Shown here in pieces: positions 28,150-37,981 of a DNA stretch of 64,000 nt. The stretch is taken from NCBI GenBank assembly GCA_963830775.1, contig CAWHNT010000037.1:310001-374000 (forward strand). Reading direction: 5' to 3'. Within the stretch, counting starts at the first letter, position 1; each line of letters begins with the position of its first letter. Below the pieces are notes generated by a model. The model saw only the letters and a program-made list of their open reading frames with translations. It did no database searches and was not told the DNA's origin. The stretch comes from CAWHNT01 sp963830775. Lineage in GTDB: Bacteria; Pseudomonadota; Alphaproteobacteria; Geminicoccales; Geminicoccaceae. Made by a program: the position numbers and the translations under genes.

Positions 28150-28851
28150 ATGACCCAGCCCTCCCCGATGCGCGCCGTCCTCCCGCCGATCCATCGTCAG
28201 GGCTGGCCCTTCATCGCCATCTTCCTCGTCGCAGCGCTGCTGCTGGGCTGGCTGTGGGAGCCGCTGTTCTGGCTCGGGCTCATCGCCACCGCCTGGTGCG
28301 CCTACTTCTTCCGCGACCCGGTGCGGGTGACGCCGGACGACCCCTCGCTCGTGGTGAGCCCCGCCGACGGGGTCGTGGTCGGCACCCATGCGCGGGTGCC
28401 GCCGCCCGAGCTGGAGATGGGGACCGCACCGCTCCCCTGCGTCGCCGTGTTCATGAACGTGTTCGACGTGCACGTGAACCGCACGCCGGTGGCCGGCACG
28501 ATCACCGGCCACGCCTATCATCACGGCAAGTTCCTGAACGCCTCCTTCGACAAGGCCGCGGACGAGAACGAGCGCCGCTCCTGGCGGCTGCGCACCGCCA
28601 GCGGCCGCGAGGTCGGGCTGGTGCAGATCGCCGGGCTCGTGGCGCGGCGGATCGTGCCGTTCAGGGAGAGCGGCGACGTGCTGGCGGCGGGGGAGCGGAT
28701 CGGGCTCATCCGCTTCGGCAGCCGCTGCGACATCTATCTGCCGGAGGGCACGGCACCGCTCGTCCTGGTGGGCCAGCGCACCATTGCCGGCGAGACCGTG
28801 ATCGCCGATCTTGACGGGCAGCAGGTGGCACGGGCTGGGCGGGCAGGCTGA
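28150..28851 (+). CDS. psd: Phosphatidylserine decarboxylase, short proenzyme type
   Basis: A 233-residue membrane-associated proenzyme. Two hydrophobic segments at about 19-50 anchor it. The FFRDP motif follows and the catalytic region has DVHVNRTP and AYHHGKFLNA. Self-cleavage should occur at Gly190-Ser191 (RFGSRCDIYLP), making Ser191 the pyruvoyl group. This is the short type of about 210-240 residues found in alphaproteobacteria. TGATG couples it to pssA, so serine lipid synthesis and decarboxylation to phosphatidylethanolamine are made together. Confidence 0.93.
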   Translation: MTQPSPMRAVLPPIHRQGWPFIAIFLVAALLLGWLWEPLFWLGLIATAWCAYFFRDPVRVTPDDPSLVVSPADGVVVGTHARVPPPELEMGTAPLPCVAVFMNVFDVHVNRTPVAGTITGHAYHHGKFLNASFDKAADENERRSWRLRTASGREVGLVQIAGLVARRIVPFRESGDVLAAGERIGLIRFGSRCDIYLPEGTAPLVLVGQRTIAGETVIADLDGQQVARAGRAG

Positions 28852-29705
28852 TGGATCTACGGCATCGCCGGCGGCGGGTGCGGCTTTCCTCCCAGCCGCT
28901 GCGCAACCTGATCCCCAACATGATCACCATCCTGGCGCTGTGCACCGGGATGACCGGCATCCGCTACGCGCTCGACCAGCGCTGGGAGCTGGCGGTGTCG
29001 CTGATCCTGGTGGCGGCCGTGCTCGACGGGCTGGACGGCAACTCGGCCCGCATCCTGCACAGCACCAGCAAGATCGGCGCCCAGCTCGACAGCCTGGCCG
29101 ACTTCTTCAGCTTCGGCGTCGCACCCGCCATGCTGGTCTACCTGTGGACCCTGCACGACGTCCGCGGCGTGGGCTGGGCGCTGGCGATGCTGTTCGCCAC
29201 CTGCTGCGCCCTGCGCCTCGCCCGCTTCAACAGCGAGCTCGACCTGCCGGACCGGCCGCGCTGGAGCTACTTCTTCTTCACCGGCATCCCGGCCCCGGCG
29301 GCGGCAGGCCTGGCGCTGGCCCCGATGATGCTGTCGTTCGTGGTCGGTGACGGCTGGCCCCGGAACTGGGTGCTCAACGCGGTGGTGCTGGTCTTCGTGG
29401 CCGTGATGATGGTCAGCCGGGTGCCGACCTTCTCGCTGAAGCGGGTACGCATCCAGCCGCACATGATCCTGCCCACCCTGGTGATCGCCTCGGCCGCCAT
29501 CGCGGGTCTCGTGGTCGAGACCTGGCTCACCCTCTCGGTGCTGGCCGGGCTCTACGTGCTCAGCATCCCCTTCAGCATCATCGCGGCGACGCGCCTGCGC
29601 CGGCGCGAGCCGGTCACGGCCGCACCGGCCGCGACCCCGGCACCGCCGCCAGCACCCGAACGCATCGTCAGCTTCGAGCCGCGCTCCGGCACCCGCCCGG
29701 GCTGA
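28851..29705 (+). CDS. pssA: CDP-diacylglycerol-serine O-phosphatidyltransferase
   Basis: A 284-residue inner-membrane protein with about eight hydrophobic segments. The CDP-alcohol phosphatidyltransferase motif is Asp59-x2-Asp62-Gly63-x2-Ala66-Arg67, then Gly76, Asp80 and Asp84, binding the metal-CDP group. Its start overlaps the psd stop by one base (TGATG). A Pro/Ala-rich C-terminal tail of about 35 residues (TPAPPPAPERIV) is unusual. It makes phosphatidylserine, which psd then decarboxylates. Confidence 0.93.
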   Translation: MDLRHRRRRVRLSSQPLRNLIPNMITILALCTGMTGIRYALDQRWELAVSLILVAAVLDGLDGNSARILHSTSKIGAQLDSLADFFSFGVAPAMLVYLWTLHDVRGVGWALAMLFATCCALRLARFNSELDLPDRPRWSYFFFTGIPAPAAAGLALAPMMLSFVVGDGWPRNWVLNAVVLVFVAVMMVSRVPTFSLKRVRIQPHMILPTLVIASAAIAGLVVETWLTLSVLAGLYVLSIPFSIIAATRLRRREPVTAAPAATPAPPPAPERIVSFEPRSGTRPG

Positions 29706-29726
29706 GCTGGCAGCCTGCAGGGTGCC

Positions 29727-30332
29727 ATGCTCGACGCAGCCCTGCGCCGCGTCATCGATCCGCCGCTCGCAGGTGCGGCACGGCCCCTGGTGCGGCTGGG
29801 GATCGGCGCCGATACGGTCACCATCGCCGGGTTCGGGGTCGGGCTCCTCGCCATGCTGGCGATCGCCACGGGATCGCCGCTCCTGGGCCTGATCCTGCTC
29901 CTGCTCAACCGCCTGGGCGACGGGCTGGACGGGGCGATGGCGCGGCTGACCAGGCCCACCGACCGCGGCGGCTTCCTCGACATCACGCTGGACTTCATCC
30001 TCTACAGCGGCTTCGTCTTCGCCTTCGCCGTGCTGGACCCGGCCCGGAACGCGCTCCCGGCGGCCTTCCTCATCTTCTCCTTCGTCGGCACCGGCGCCTC
30101 CTTCCTCGCCTTTGCCGTCATGGCAGCCAAGCGCGGGCTCGAAAGCAGCGCCAGGGGCACGAAGTCGCTCTATTATCTGGGCGGGCTCACCGAGGGGACC
30201 GAGACCATCCTGCTCCTGGCGCTCATGTGCCTGTGGCCGGCAGCCTTCCCGATCTTGGCCTGGGTGTTCGGGACCCTATGCTGGATCACCACGGGCGCAC
30301 GGGTGGCCATGGGCATGAGGGAGCTCGCCTGA
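29727..30332 (+). CDS. CDP-alcohol phosphatidyltransferase family protein
   Basis: A 201-residue membrane protein with the CDP-alcohol motif Asp65-x2-Asp68-Gly69-x2-Ala72-Arg73, then Gly81, Asp85 and Asp89. It belongs to the family of PgsA/PssA-like enzymes, but the alcohol acceptor is unclear; it is distinct from the pssA just upstream. A 21-bp gap separates it from pssA and 29 bp from the USP gene, so all four genes may be one operon. Confidence 0.85.
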   Translation: MLDAALRRVIDPPLAGAARPLVRLGIGADTVTIAGFGVGLLAMLAIATGSPLLGLILLLLNRLGDGLDGAMARLTRPTDRGGFLDITLDFILYSGFVFAFAVLDPARNALPAAFLIFSFVGTGASFLAFAVMAAKRGLESSARGTKSLYYLGGLTEGTETILLLALMCLWPAAFPILAWVFGTLCWITTGARVAMGMRELA

Positions 30333-30361
30333 CCAGGCGCAGCGCCGACGGAGTGACCGGA

Positions 30362-31177
30362 ATGACCTATCGCACCATCCTGCAGGAGCTGCGCGACGAG
30401 CCCGCGAACGAGGCGCGGGTGCGCGCGGGCTCTGCCCTCGCGGCCCGGTTCGGCGCCGAGCTGGTCGGCATCCATGTGGCGGCCCTGCCGACGGTGCCGG
30501 TCGGGCTCGGCGAGGCCTCGGCCTATATCGACGCCGAGATCATCGGCGCCCAGCGCGAGGCCAACAAGGCGATCCAGGAGCGGGTGCGCGAGGCCTTCGA
30601 GCGCGCCCGCGACCCGGCCGTGCCGGGCCGCACGCTGCTGATCGAGGATGTGTACGGCACCGCCCTGGCGGAAGCGGCACGCACCGCCGACCTCACCATC
30701 CTGGGCCCGGCCCATGCGGAGGGCGAGAGCCTGCTCAACCCGCCGCCGGCGGACGAGGTGCTGGTCCAGGCGGGTGGGCCCGTGCTCGTGCTGCCGCCGG
30801 GGCCGGCGAGCCTGCCGCCCGGCCGGGCCGTCATCGGCTGGAACGGGAGCCGGCAGGCGGCGCGGGCGCTGAAGGACGCCCTGCCGCTCCTGGCCGCGGC
30901 CCAGGAGGTGGTCGTGCTCACGCTGGGCGAGGACATGAGCGGGAGCATCGAGGCGGCGGCCAGGATGCTGGGCCGGCACGAGGTCAGGGCTCACGTCGAG
31001 AGCCGCCCCGAGCAGGGACCGACCGGCCGCCAGCTCCTGGCGGTTGCGGGCGAGCTCGGTGCCGATCTCCTGGTCGTGGGCGCCTACAGCCACTCCCGCC
31101 TGCGCGAGGCCGTGTTCGGCGGCACCACGCAGGAGATCCTGGCCGAGGCCAAGCTGCCGGTGCTGTTCGGCTACTGA
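30362..31177 (+). CDS. Tandem universal stress protein
   Basis: A 271-residue cytoplasmic protein made of two USP domains. The second has the ATP-binding pattern VVGAYSHSRLREAVFGGTTQEIL, while the first has lost it (LGPAHAEGESLLNPPPADEVL). Such pseudo/active pairs are common in alphaproteobacteria. ATG 30362 is the first start after GAGTGACCGGA. Its last bases overlap the end of the convergent dsbB-like gene by 7 bp. Confidence 0.9.
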   Translation: MTYRTILQELRDEPANEARVRAGSALAARFGAELVGIHVAALPTVPVGLGEASAYIDAEIIGAQREANKAIQERVREAFERARDPAVPGRTLLIEDVYGTALAEAARTADLTILGPAHAEGESLLNPPPADEVLVQAGGPVLVLPPGPASLPPGRAVIGWNGSRQAARALKDALPLLAAAQEVVVLTLGEDMSGSIEAAARMLGRHEVRAHVESRPEQGPTGRQLLAVAGELGADLLVVGAYSHSRLREAVFGGTTQEILAEAKLPVLFGY

Positions 31178-31638
31178 GGCCGGCGCGCGGCCAGGAGGCT
31201 GAAGACGCCCAAGGCGGCGGCGAAGAGCAGGTTCCAGGCCGCGAGCGAGATGCCGAGGAACGTGACCGACACCTGATCGCAGGTGGGTGCCGCGTTCGCG
31301 AGCTCGGCCCGCAGCTCCTCGATCGTGCGGGCGGTGCCCCCGGCGACGCAGCTCGCGGGCAGGGCCGTCCAGCCCTGCTCGACCGCCACGTGGTAGGCCG
31401 AGAGCCCGGCATTGCCCAGGAGCAGGAGCCCGGCCAGCACGAGCCCGAGCCGTGGCCGGCCAACGGCGATGGCGACCGGCAGGATGCCCAGCACCGCATA
31501 GTAGGGCACCCGCTCGTAGAGGCAGAGATGGCAGGGCGCCTTGGCGAAGCCGAACTGGAGCGTGAACGCCACGCCGATGGCGGCCGCGGCCGCGAGCCAG
31601 ACGAGCAGCAGGGAGCCGGAGGGCCTGGACGCCGTCAT
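31171..31638 (-). CDS. DsbB-family disulfide oxidoreductase
   Basis: A 155-residue inner-membrane protein with four hydrophobic segments. Cys36-His-Leu-Cys39 is the first redox pair next to the membrane and Cys97 and Cys120 form the second in the periplasmic loop. This is the DsbB arrangement, passing electrons from periplasmic thiols to quinones. The ATG at 31638 is four bases after the stop of the DedA-like gene, so they are probably co-transcribed. Confidence 0.88.
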   Translation of the reverse strand: MTASRPSGSLLLVWLAAAAAIGVAFTLQFGFAKAPCHLCLYERVPYYAVLGILPVAIAVGRPRLGLVLAGLLLLGNAGLSAYHVAVEQGWTALPASCVAGGTARTIEELRAELANAAPTCDQVSVTFLGISLAAWNLLFAAALGVFSLLAARRPQ

Positions 31639-31642
31639 GCGC

Positions 31643-32221
31643 TCAGAGATAGCGCAGCGAGAGGAAGCCCAGCACGATCAGGCCGGCGAAGACCGAGGTG
31701 ACGAGGGTGAGCCGCTCCTCGATGAAGGTGCGGATCGGGGTGCCGTAGGAGCGGAGCAGGGCCGCCACCAGGAAGAACCGGGCACCGCGGGTGACGATCG
31801 AGGCGACGATGAAGATGCCGAGGCTGAAATGGGCCATGCCGCTGGCGATCGTCACCAGCTTGTAGGGGATGGGGGTCAGGCCCTTGATGAGGATGATCCA
31901 CAGGCCCCATTCGGCGTAGGCGTGCTGGAACTCGGTGACCTTCCCCTCCAGCCCGTAGAGGCGGATGATCCACTCGCCCACGGTCTCGAGCAGCGCGTAG
32001 CCGATGAAGTAGCCGGCGAGTCCGCCCACCACCGAGCCCGCGGTGGCGATGAGCGCTATCCGCCACGCCGCGTGCGGCCGGGCCAGCACCATGGGCACGA
32101 TCATGGCGTCGGGCGGGACCGGGAAGATCGAGCTCTCGAGGAAGGCGATGATGGCCAAGGCCCGCTCGGCATGCGGGCCAGCCGCCTGGCGCATCATCCA
32201 GGCGTAGAGGCGATGGAGCAA
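31643..32221 (-). CDS. YqaA/DedA-family membrane protein
   Basis: A 192-residue protein with the SNARE-associated/DedA fold: an FLESSIFPVPPDAMIVP re-entrant motif and the second, G-x-x-x-G segment (GSVVGGLAGYFIGY), then the WIILIKGLTPIPYKLVTI motif. DedA-family proteins are proposed to act as lipid-carrier flippases. TTG 32221 is the first possible start; two internal ATGs nine codons later are alternatives. It is divergent from the QmcA gene across a 155-bp promoter region. Confidence 0.85.
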   Translation of the reverse strand: MLHRLYAWMMRQAAGPHAERALAIIAFLESSIFPVPPDAMIVPMVLARPHAAWRIALIATAGSVVGGLAGYFIGYALLETVGEWIIRLYGLEGKVTEFQHAYAEWGLWIILIKGLTPIPYKLVTIASGMAHFSLGIFIVASIVTRGARFFLVAALLRSYGTPIRTFIEERLTLVTSVFAGLIVLGFLSLRYL

Positions 32222-32376
32222 AGGGGAGCCTTTCGCAGGTCCGATTCCGGCCGCTTAGCGGTGGCTCATAGGCTTGGCAAGCCGGTTGTACCCGTGCCGC
32301 GTCGGGCGGAAAGGATCGCCCGCCCGGTTAAGGCTGCGGTAAGGTCCGTGTGGCAGCCTTGGCATGGTGGGTGCGC

Positions 32377-33366
32377 ATGGAAGATCTGCTCCCGATGGAC
32401 CCGTTCTCGATCCTGGTCATCGTGCTTCTCGTGCTCGGGCTGTCGCTCGTGTTCATGGGCGTGCGCGCGGTGCCGCAGGGGCAGGAGCACACGGTCGAGC
32501 GGTTCGGGCGCTACACCGGCACGCTGCGGCCGGGCCTCAACCTGATCGTGCCGCTCGTGGATCGCGTCGGCCGACGGCTGAACATGATGGAGCAGGTGCT
32601 GGACGTGCCCTCGCAGGAGATCATCACCCGCGACAATGCGATGGTGACGGTCAACGGCGTGGTCTTCTTCCAGGTGCTGGATGCGGCCAAGGCGGCCTAC
32701 GAGATCACCAACCTCGACAACGCCATCCTGAACCTGACCATGACCAACATCCGCACGGTCATGGGCTCGATGGACCTGGACGAGCTCCTCTCCAAGCGCG
32801 ACGAGATCAACACCCGCCTGCTGCAGGTGGTCGACGAGGCGACCTCGCCCTGGGGCGTCAAGATCACCCGGATCGAGATCAAGGACATCTCGCCGCCGCA
32901 GGATCTCGTCGATGCGATGGCCCGGCAGATGAAGGCCGAGCGCGTCAAGCGGGCCCAGGTCCTCCAGGCCGAGGGGGAGCGGCAGGCGGCCGTGCTACGG
33001 GCCGAAGGCGAGAAGCAGGGTGCGATCCTCGAGGCCGAGGGTCGCCGCGAGGCCGCCTTCCGGGATGCGGAAGCCCGCGAGCGGCTGGCCCAGGCCGAAG
33101 CCAACGCTGCGGCCATGTTCTCGGCAGCTCTCGCCAAGGGCAACGTCCAGGCCGCCAACTACTTCGTGGCGCAGAAATATCTGGAGGCGCTCACGGCCTT
33201 CGCCACCAGCCCGAACCAGAAGACCCTCATCCTGCCGATCGAGGCCACGGGCATCTTGGGCTCGCTGGCCGGCATCGGCGAGATCGCCCGGGAAGCCTTC
33301 GGCCGCGACGCCGACCAGCGCCGCCCGCCCGGTCCCTGGGGCCAAGCCGGGGAGCAGACGCCCTGA
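32377..33366 (+). CDS. SPFH-domain stomatin/QmcA-like protein
   Basis: A 329-residue protein with an N-terminal membrane anchor (SILVIVLLVLGLSLVF), an SPFH domain (VPQGQEHTVERFGRYTGTLRPG), and a C-terminal Ala/Glu/Arg-rich coiled coil (EGERQAAVLRAEGEKQGAIL). It should form large ring oligomers on the inner membrane and act with an NfeD partner, encoded next on the strand 64 bp later. ATG 32377 is chosen; ATG 32395 is possible. Confidence 0.9.
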   Translation: MEDLLPMDPFSILVIVLLVLGLSLVFMGVRAVPQGQEHTVERFGRYTGTLRPGLNLIVPLVDRVGRRLNMMEQVLDVPSQEIITRDNAMVTVNGVVFFQVLDAAKAAYEITNLDNAILNLTMTNIRTVMGSMDLDELLSKRDEINTRLLQVVDEATSPWGVKITRIEIKDISPPQDLVDAMARQMKAERVKRAQVLQAEGERQAAVLRAEGEKQGAILEAEGRREAAFRDAEARERLAQAEANAAAMFSAALAKGNVQAANYFVAQKYLEALTAFATSPNQKTLILPIEATGILGSLAGIGEIAREAFGRDADQRRPPGPWGQAGEQTP

Positions 33367-33430
33367 ACGCCTGGACAGGCTGGGCGACCGACAGTCCTCT
33401 GCGGCTGCGTCGGTGGTGCGAGGCGCTGCC

Positions 33431-33878
33431 GTGAGCGTCTCGTTCTGGCACTGGTGGATCCTGGCCGGCATCTGCCTCGTCATCGAGGCGCTGACCCCCG
33501 GCTTCATCTTCCTATGGCTCGGAATCAGTGCCGGCCTGACAGGCTTCGTCGCCCTGCTCGTGCCAAGTCTCGCCTGGCAGTGGGAGCTGCTGGCCTTCAC
33601 CGCTTTCGCGCTCGCCAGCGTCCCGATCTGGCTCCGGCTACGCCGGCGTGGCACGCACAGAGGTCGCCTTTGGCCTCAACCGCCGTGCCGAGGCTTGCGT
33701 CGGCCAGCTCGGCATCCTCGACGACTCGCTGGCACCGGGCCGACATGGCCGGGTCCGCCTGGGCGACACGACCTGGTCGGCGAGCGGCCCCGACCTCCCG
33801 GCCGGCGCACGCGTCCGCGTGGTCGGTGCTGACGGCACCGTGCTCCAGGTCGAGCCCGCGGCCGGCCCGGATGGCTGA
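33431..33878 (+). CDS. NfeD-like membrane protein, frame broken once
   Basis: About 148 residues from GTG 33431. The first part has the membrane helices (FWHWWILAGICLVIEALTPG, then WELLAFTAFALASVPIWLRL); the second, in another frame from 33648, has the NfeD OB-fold (GRHGRVRLGDTTWSASGP, then GADGTVLQVEP). One extra base at 33649-33651 explains the break. NfeD proteins partner with stomatin-like proteins, and the adjacent SPFH gene supports the call. Confidence 0.8.
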
Positions 33879-34045
33879 ATGTGGAGACCGGATTTCCTGC
33901 TCCTTTTTCGGCCGAGCCGCCGGGTTTTCCCATCGGCTGCCTTCGTCGATCCTCGACGCGAGCACGGCATCAAAGGTGACAGCGGCCGGCCGGATCGTGA
34001 CATGGTGCAGGTGCAGGGGGTCGGCCCTGCTGACGCCAGCTGCCT

Positions 34046-35599
34046 TCAGCCACCGAAGTCGGCCCGGGCGGCATAGCTTGTCCCGGTCTGCCAGGCGGGC
34101 CGCCGGGCGTCCGGGGGGCGGGGGCGGGCGAGGCGGGCGGGCTGGGCCAGGATGCAGCCGCTGACGGCGTCGAGGCCGTCATCGGCGGCGTTCGGACCGG
34201 GGAGCCATTCGCGCATCTCGCGGACGAAGGGAGTGTCCCAGACGCGGGTATGGGCACGCAGCGCACCGGCGGCGAGGAGCGGGTCGAGCGCGTCGAGGAT
34301 GCGCTGCTGCTTGGAGCGGGTGCTGACATGCTCGTGGACGGCGACGGCGAGCTTGGCTCCCGCGAGCTCGCGGCGAAGGAGACCGGGCAGGAACTTGCCG
34401 ATGCCGTTGGTCTCGACCGTGACCGAGGGCTGCTCGTAGCGGGTGAGAAAGGTCACCACACGGCGGCAGAGCTGGGTCGCGGCGTCGGTCTCGCCGGCCT
34501 GGCGGGGGTCGAACTCCAGATACTCGATGGCGTGCAGCCAATAGCCGCCCTGCTCGTCGGTGAAGACGACCGCGACGACGCTGGCGTCGCCCTGGCCGGG
34601 GCGACCGAACGCAGGGTCCCAGAAGCAGGCGGCGCCGGCCATTCGCTGGCCGGCGATGGTGAGCTGTCCCACCCCGTTGCCGCGGCCAATCTCGATCTCG
34701 GCGGCGTAGCGGACGAGCCGGTCGGGATCGAGCCGGAGGTCGTGGGTGTGGGTGGGCTCCAGCATCATCTGGCTGCGGAAGCGCACCGGGCCGCTCTCGG
34801 TGCGCAGGGCCTCGATCGCCTCGGGCGTGAAGCGCTCGGGCCAGCGGCTGCGACCCTCCTCGTCCAGGAGCGGCAGGACGAGGCGGGAGAAGCCGTCGAG
34901 GAAGGGGGCGGTCTCACCGACCTCGGCCCGGGCCTCGGCGGCGTAGATCGAGTAGTAGCTGTGGGGCGTGCCGATATAGAGCTGGGTGCCGCCCGGCACC
35001 AGCACGAAGCCGGTCTCGCGCAGGCGCTCGCGCAGCTCGACCCGCTTGTCCGGGCCGTCGGCCGTGTTCGGCACCTCGACATCGTCGCAGATCACGATGT
35101 CGGCCCGGCTGCCGGTGATGTTGCCGCCGATGCCGCGGGCCAGCAGCGACGGGTCGCGATGGTGCAGCCGCCGCTTCACCGTGAGCTGGTCCGAGGCCCA
35201 CTGCTCGCGCCGGTCCGGCATCAGATGCTTGGTCATCGGGTGTCGCTCGATGATCCGCCGCACATTGCGGGTGAGCTTGGTCGCCAGCGTGCTCTCGGCC
35301 GAGAGCACGAGAATGCGCAAGTCGGAGTCGCGGGCGAGGAGCCAGGCACAGTAGAGGCCCACCAGCGTCGACTTGCCGGCGTCGCGGAACACCATGAGCA
35401 GGAGGCGCTTGTCCTCGTTGGTCCAGCTGGTGCCCAGCCAGTCCGCCATCTCGATGTGCAGGGCCGGCGTGCCCCGGCCCTGCAACGAGTTCCACTTGTT
35501 GACGAACTGAGGGAAGAGGATGGCCCGGCTGAGACGATCCGGGTGACGGTCGGCACCGCCACGCAGAAGGCCCTCCCGCCGCGTGCGGTGCTGGCGCAT
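34046..35599 (-). CDS. terL: Phage terminase large subunit
   Basis: A 517-residue protein. The ATPase half has a deviant Walker A (FRDAGKST, 71-78) and Walker B followed by acidic catalytic residues (ADIVICDDVE, 166-175). The C-terminal nuclease half has CFWDPAFGRPGQGDASVV and TVETNGIGKFL. The deviant Walker A and overall layout fit T7 gp19-like terminases, which drive DNA into the prohead and cut concatemers. It is the last gene of the module, a position that differs from many phages where terL is first. Confidence 0.85.
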   Translation of the reverse strand: MRQHRTRREGLLRGGADRHPDRLSRAILFPQFVNKWNSLQGRGTPALHIEMADWLGTSWTNEDKRLLLMVFRDAGKSTLVGLYCAWLLARDSDLRILVLSAESTLATKLTRNVRRIIERHPMTKHLMPDRREQWASDQLTVKRRLHHRDPSLLARGIGGNITGSRADIVICDDVEVPNTADGPDKRVELRERLRETGFVLVPGGTQLYIGTPHSYYSIYAAEARAEVGETAPFLDGFSRLVLPLLDEEGRSRWPERFTPEAIEALRTESGPVRFRSQMMLEPTHTHDLRLDPDRLVRYAAEIEIGRGNGVGQLTIAGQRMAGAACFWDPAFGRPGQGDASVVAVVFTDEQGGYWLHAIEYLEFDPRQAGETDAATQLCRRVVTFLTRYEQPSVTVETNGIGKFLPGLLRRELAGAKLAVAVHEHVSTRSKQQRILDALDPLLAAGALRAHTRVWDTPFVREMREWLPGPNAADDGLDAVSGCILAQPARLARPRPPDARRPAWQTGTSYAARADFGG

Positions 35600-35623
35600 G
35601 ACGGTACCTGGACCTCCGGTGGC

Positions 35624-36058
35624 TCAGTCGAGCAGGCTGCGTGACCGGGAGCTTCCGCCGAGCAGGCCGGAGCCGGCGCTGAGCCAGCGGTTGCTCAGTT
35701 CCAGCAGGTTGTTGCGGCGGCGGTCCGCGTAGCTGTCGCGGATCGTGGCGATCCGGCTCTCGGCCGAGTCTTCCTGGGCCGCGCGCACGGCACGGCTCTC
35801 CTCCTCCAGCCCGCGCAGGATGGCGTCGGCGGAGCCGCCGGTGCCACCGGTGCCGGCAGCACCGGCACGGGCGCGCTCCTCGGCCAGACGGCGGCGCAGG
35901 CTCTGGTCCTGTTGGCGCCGGGCCTCGGCATCGCGGGCCAGGATGTCGCGGACCTGCCGGTCGCGGTCGCGCTCCAGCTGCTTGTCTTCCTGCCGCTGCG
36001 CCTGCCGCGACAGCGCAAGGTTGAGGCCCATCGTGGCCAGGCTGCTGTACGCACCCAT
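35624..36058 (-). CDS. Internal virion-like protein
   Basis: A 144-residue, Arg/Gln/Glu-rich helical protein with a long predicted coiled coil (QAQRQEDKQLERDRDRQVRD and following) and a Gly/Ser-rich tail. The composition and position between tail tubular B and terminase suggest an internal or ejection-related virion protein, but it is much smaller than T7 gp14-16. ATG 36058 overlaps the tail tubular B stop (ATGA). Confidence 0.55.
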   Translation of the reverse strand: MGAYSSLATMGLNLALSRQAQRQEDKQLERDRDRQVRDILARDAEARRQQDQSLRRRLAEERARAGAAGTGGTGGSADAILRGLEEESRAVRAAQEDSAESRIATIRDSYADRRRNNLLELSNRWLSAGSGLLGGSSRSRSLLD

Positions 36059-37981
36059 CACTCGTTCACCTTGATCTCGGTGGAGACGGAAAGGATCGTC
36101 GACGGCACGGGGTCGTCCTGGACCACGCGCCAGGGCGGCTGGCCCAGGCCGCGCCGCCAGCCGATCGCGCGTAAGGACTGGTCGCCGGTGACCACCCCGG
36201 CACCGGGCGGCCGGGCGATCAGCCCCTTCGGGCCACTTCCGACGTCGACGTGCAACGCACCAGTGTCGATGACCCGGAAGCTCACGCGCACCGGCCGATA
36301 GGGATGGTCGAAGCTCGACTCCCCGGCCGCTCGGCACCGGGACCGGCATCGGCTCGACCTCGTGGGTAAAGGGCGTGCCCACGGTGACCCGGCGCGTGGC
36401 CTCGGGAAGCGTGATCCCGCCGCCTGCGACGGTCAACCGGGCAACCCGGCCCTCCTCGCTGACGGTCATCACCGCCTGCCCTTCCAGCTCGGCCAGGCCC
36501 GACCAGGCCGTCTTCGCCGTGCCGCTGGTGAGCGTGCGGCCGTGATCCACGCCCATCGCGTCGTCCAGACGCACGAGCAGGACCTGCCCGCCGATCTCTG
36601 CCAGCAGCCAGGGCTCGCCCTGGTGCATCGCCACGGCACGGAGCCTGCCCACCGCTTCGAGCAGCGTCCAGCCGACCACGTTGCTGTTGCGGTCGATGGT
36701 GGCGGCGGCTGCCCGCCCGTCCGCGCGGAGGATCAGCAGGAGCCGGCGGCGGCCGTCGAACGCGATGTCGATCGGGTCGACCAGGAGATGGCGGGCGAGA
36801 AGGGCGATGTCGGCCGCCTGGTAGGCCTGCTCGCTGTCGGCGAACAGGAACTCGCGCAGCTCGCGGCCGCTGGCGCCGATGAAGAGCGTGGCACCGTCGA
36901 CGTCGAGCGGGCGCAGCCGGCGGGCGGCCCACGAGCCGACGCGGGTCTGCAGCTCGAGCTGGGCCGTGGTGGGTGCGAGCGGCGTGCCGCGCACCACCCA
37001 CTCGCCGGCATTGGTGAAGACCTGGAGCTGCCGGCCGGCCTGGAGGCCGCGGATGGTGTGCAGCTCGTCGCCGCCGAGGCGGAAGGCGATGCCCTCGTCG
37101 TCCAGGGCCTCCCCCAGGTCGAAATTGGCATGACGGCCGGTCTTCGAGGTCCAGAGCCAGTCCGGCAGGTCGCGCGAGCCGCCGATGACGAGCCGGTCCT
37201 GGTAGACCGTGACCGTCGCCGGCCAGCCTCGCATGGAGCCGAAGGCCTGCTCGTCCCAGTCGCGGGTGGCCTTGCCGTTCTCGACCTGCTCGCGGAGCTT
37301 GCCGCTGGCCCGGGTCCGGTCGAACGGGTCGACCGAGCGGATCTCGATCTCGTGCCGCTTGTAGCGGAAGATCGCCCCCAGCAGCAGCGGGTGGAAGACG
37401 GGCTCGCTGGCGACCAGGTCGACCGTGCCCACGTCGAGCTCGTCGTCGCTGTCGCCGGTGTCGGGGTCGCGCAGCTCCAACGCCACGTTGGCGGCGGCGA
37501 AGCGGGCATAGGGCTGGTAGGTGTGGGTGAGGTCGGAACCGCTGGTCTCGAACTCGAACCGCACGAGCTGGAACTGGTCGACCGCGGTCTCGACCAGGAG
37601 ATAGGGGGGGACCTGCGGATGCACGATCAGGAGCCGGCCGCCGGTGCGGGTCCAGCTGATGTCGGCGAGCTGCGCCTCGGTCCACATGCTGGCGGGCCCG
37701 GCGATGACCCGGGTGCCGCGGACGATGTCGATCCGTGCCGCACCCAGCGCCAGGAGCGCCGGCCCGAACGGAGCCTCGAAGTTGACGAGGCGGACCGCAC
37801 CAGGCAGGGCCGCAACCCGTGCGAGGCCCGGGCGCCGCGCCACCCCGCCGGTGGCACGCACCAGCACGTTGCGCAGGCGGGCAGCGCCATCCTCCTGGGC
37901 CTTGAGGTCGAGCCGGCCCAGGAGCTGCGGGTCGAGCTCGCCCGCCGTGAAGCTCGTCTTGGTGACGAAGACCCGGCTCAT
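36058..37981 (-). CDS. T7 gp12-like tail tubular protein B, frame broken once
   Basis: About 640 residues from ATG 37981. The N-terminus VFVTKTSFTAGELDPQLLGR, then GGVARRPGLARVA, is the hallmark of the podoviral gp12/nozzle family. The main frame loses sense near 36324; the adjacent frame continues SFDHPYRPVRVSFRVIDTG to a stop at 36058. Removing one base from the CCCC run at 36321-36324 rejoins them. It forms the distal tail tube through which DNA exits. Confidence 0.8.
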
